A stretch of DNA of 7,475 nucleotides from Porphyromonadaceae bacterium (GTDB taxonomy: Bacteria > Bacteroidota > Bacteroidia > Bacteroidales > CAMTPD01), in the NCBI GenBank assembly GCA_003447595.1, contig DLYT01000159.1, positions 2,794 through 10,268 of the forward strand, written 5' to 3'. The notes under the pieces are model-generated. The model made no database searches and had not been told where the DNA came from. It saw nothing but the letters and a program-made list of their open reading frames with translations. The number at the start of each line of letters is the position of its first letter. Positions within the stretch are counted from its first letter, which is position 1. The translations under genes were made by a program, and so were the position numbers. Positions 6,644 through 7,475 of the stretch are shown in pieces.

Positions 6644-6678
6644 AACGGCTCATTGAAGATAGTCTTCGATGGGCCGTT
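6644..6678 (+). terminator. Hairpin terminator at the end of the operon
   Basis: A 16-bp stem pairs 6644-6659 with 6663-6678 around a 3-base loop, and is followed by a T-rich tail (GTTATTTTAATT). Positions 6650/6672 and 6654/6668 are U-G wobbles in the plus-strand RNA. In the opposite RNA they would be A-C mismatches, so the hairpin is best formed by transcripts from the left. It lies in the 64-base gap between two convergent genes and could also slow transcription from the acetyltransferase side. Confidence 0.8.
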
Positions 6679-6684
6679 GTTATT

Positions 6685-7119
6685 TTAATTGGAGTGAAAT
6701 GTCATTACTAATTCCTCGAGTCCTGTTGTTTCATCAACTTGCGATTTGCTAATCTTAAAGCCTTGCTGCTTGTAAAAGGATATGGATCGGTTGTTGTCTT
6801 TGAATACGGATAACGAAAGACGTGGATAGAGTGACTTTGCATGATTCATCAATGACTTGCCAATTCCAATGCCTTGCTTGCTCGGAATCACAAATATGGC
6901 TGCAATGTGATCGTCGACCAAAGAGATGAAACCGAGTACGTCTTCTGTTATATCATCAACATATACGAAGGTTATACTTGACGGCAAATATAGATTGCGC
7001 ATATCCTCCATTTTAGACTCCCAGAAGCAGCTTTCTATGAAGTTATGTGCAATGATTGATGCTTCTAACCAAATTGCTAGAATCTTCTCGATATCGTCTT
7101 TTCTATATTCTCGTATCAT
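6685..7119 (-). CDS. GNAT-family N-acetyltransferase, YjaB-like
   Basis: A complete 144-residue single-domain GNAT protein. It would transfer an acetyl group from acetyl-CoA to an amine in the cytoplasm. The N-terminal part (MIREYRKDDIEKILAIW, then ASIIAHNFI) resembles the E. coli YjaB/YiaC-type branch. The acetyl-CoA pyrophosphate-binding motif A is VIPSKQGIGIGKSLM (77-91), with Q82-x-x-G-x-G87. Motif B is D108-N-N-R-S-I-S-F-Y-K-Q-Q-G-F121, with Y116 as the usual proton donor and the typical NxxAxxFYxxxGF pattern. Start ATG is at bases 7119-7117. It is convergent with the operon to its left. Base composition is lower in G+C than the operon genes (23/60 G+C at 6721-6780 against 32/60 at 5881-5940), a mild hint of a different history. 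No TAnnTTTG box was found upstream. The acceptor substrate cannot be inferred. Confidence 0.88.
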   Translation of the reverse strand: MIREYRKDDIEKILAIWLEASIIAHNFIESCFWESKMEDMRNLYLPSSITFVYVDDITEDVLGFISLVDDHIAAIFVIPSKQGIGIGKSLMNHAKSLYPRLSLSVFKDNNRSISFYKQQGFKISKSQVDETTGLEELVMTFHSN

Positions 7120-7440
7120 ATCAACAATTGATTAGAATAGCTCTTATTTATAGAAACAATAAACCGTAAAAAGGTTGCTGAATATAATGGAAAGGTTATG
7201 TAAATAATCTCTATCAACTTTCATCAAAGGATCGCATAGATAAGTGAAATGGATTTATAATTGGATAGAGTAAGACGTATAGACGCTGCTCTCCTAATAG
7301 GAATGATACTGGCCTCCAACTTTTGAGACAATGACTAAACTTATCTATCTCTGAGGAAACATCAATTCGACTCTTTTTCTTGGTGAATTCTTTTGCAAGC
7401 GAATCTAGGATCACTCGATCTGTACGTTGCAAAGGGATAC
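7120..7440. other. A/T-rich stretch without a convincing gene
   Basis: About 320 bases upstream of the acetyltransferase gene. G+C is low near the gene (17/60 at 7141-7200). Plus-strand frames are broken by frequent stops. One minus-strand frame stays open for 80 codons (7456-7214), but it begins with a TTG inside the right-edge terminator stem and matches no family I recognise. The acetyltransferase promoter should lie here, yet I find no exact TAnnTTTG box on the minus strand. It may include a decayed gene remnant, but nothing shows this directly. Confidence 0.5.
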
Positions 7441-7475
7441 AAAAAAAGCGAGTCAATCTTTCGACTGACTCGCTT
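7441..7475 (-). terminator. Intrinsic terminator of a minus-strand gene beyond the right edge
   Basis: AAGCGAGTCA (7446-7455) and TGACTCGCTT (7466-7475) form a perfect 10-bp stem with a 10-base loop. Read on the minus strand, the stem is followed by a run of T (bases 7447-7441 are all A on the plus strand), the classic rho-independent layout. It would stop transcription coming from a minus-strand gene just right of the window. Whether it also works on the plus strand cannot be told because the window ends at the stem. Confidence 0.82.

Noticed and set aside
7214..7456. 80-codon minus-strand frame at the right end
   Set aside because: Its only long start is a TTG inside the stem of the intrinsic terminator, no family is recognisable, and it lacks a promoter box. 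It could be a remnant, but this cannot be supported.

Overview
The window looks like ordinary chromosomal DNA of a Bacteroidota bacterium, most likely order Bacteroidales (Bacteroides/Parabacteroides-like). Three things point there. Two TAnnTTTG-type -7 promoter boxes are present. Start codons have no Shine-Dalgarno sequence and instead follow A/T-rich leaders. The families present are typical of that phylum: a long DUF2723/TMEM260-like membrane protein, a short QueG, an S37/S28-type serine peptidase with a signal peptide, and an M16 zinc peptidase. The genus cannot be fixed from this sequence alone.

Layout. Bases 1-233 hold the 5' end of a minus-strand M16 (insulinase-type) peptidase that runs off the left edge. 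Bases 234-482 are a very A/T-rich divergent promoter region with one TATCTTTG box facing each way and inverted repeats in both leaders. Bases 483-6620 carry four tightly packed plus-strand genes: the DUF2723/TMEM260-like GT-C membrane protein (1081 aa), a CE4/NodB polysaccharide deacetylase-like protein (208 aa), epoxyqueuosine reductase QueG (308 aa), and a secreted S37/S28-family serine peptidase (439 aa). Their junctions are +6, -13 and +25 bases, so they look like one transcription unit. It ends at a 16-bp hairpin terminator at 6644-6678. The convergent minus-strand gene at 6685-7119 encodes a YjaB-like GNAT acetyltransferase. Bases 7120-7475 hold no convincing gene; their right edge carries an intrinsic terminator for a minus-strand gene lying beyond the window.

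How the genes may work together. The first two operon genes suggest envelope glycan or glycoprotein work: a GT-C transferase-like protein and a sugar N-deacetylase-like enzyme without a signal peptide. The exported peptidase would act in the periplasm or beyond. QueG finishes the queuosine modification of tRNA and has no obvious link to the envelope genes. Its 13-base overlap with the deacetylase gene nevertheless makes co-expression likely. I see no defence system, mobile element, CRISPR array or RNA gene. The observations most worth testing are the structured leaders of the divergent promoter region, a perfect 12-bp inverted repeat inside the deacetylase coding sequence, and the possible GT-C/deacetylase glycosylation pair.
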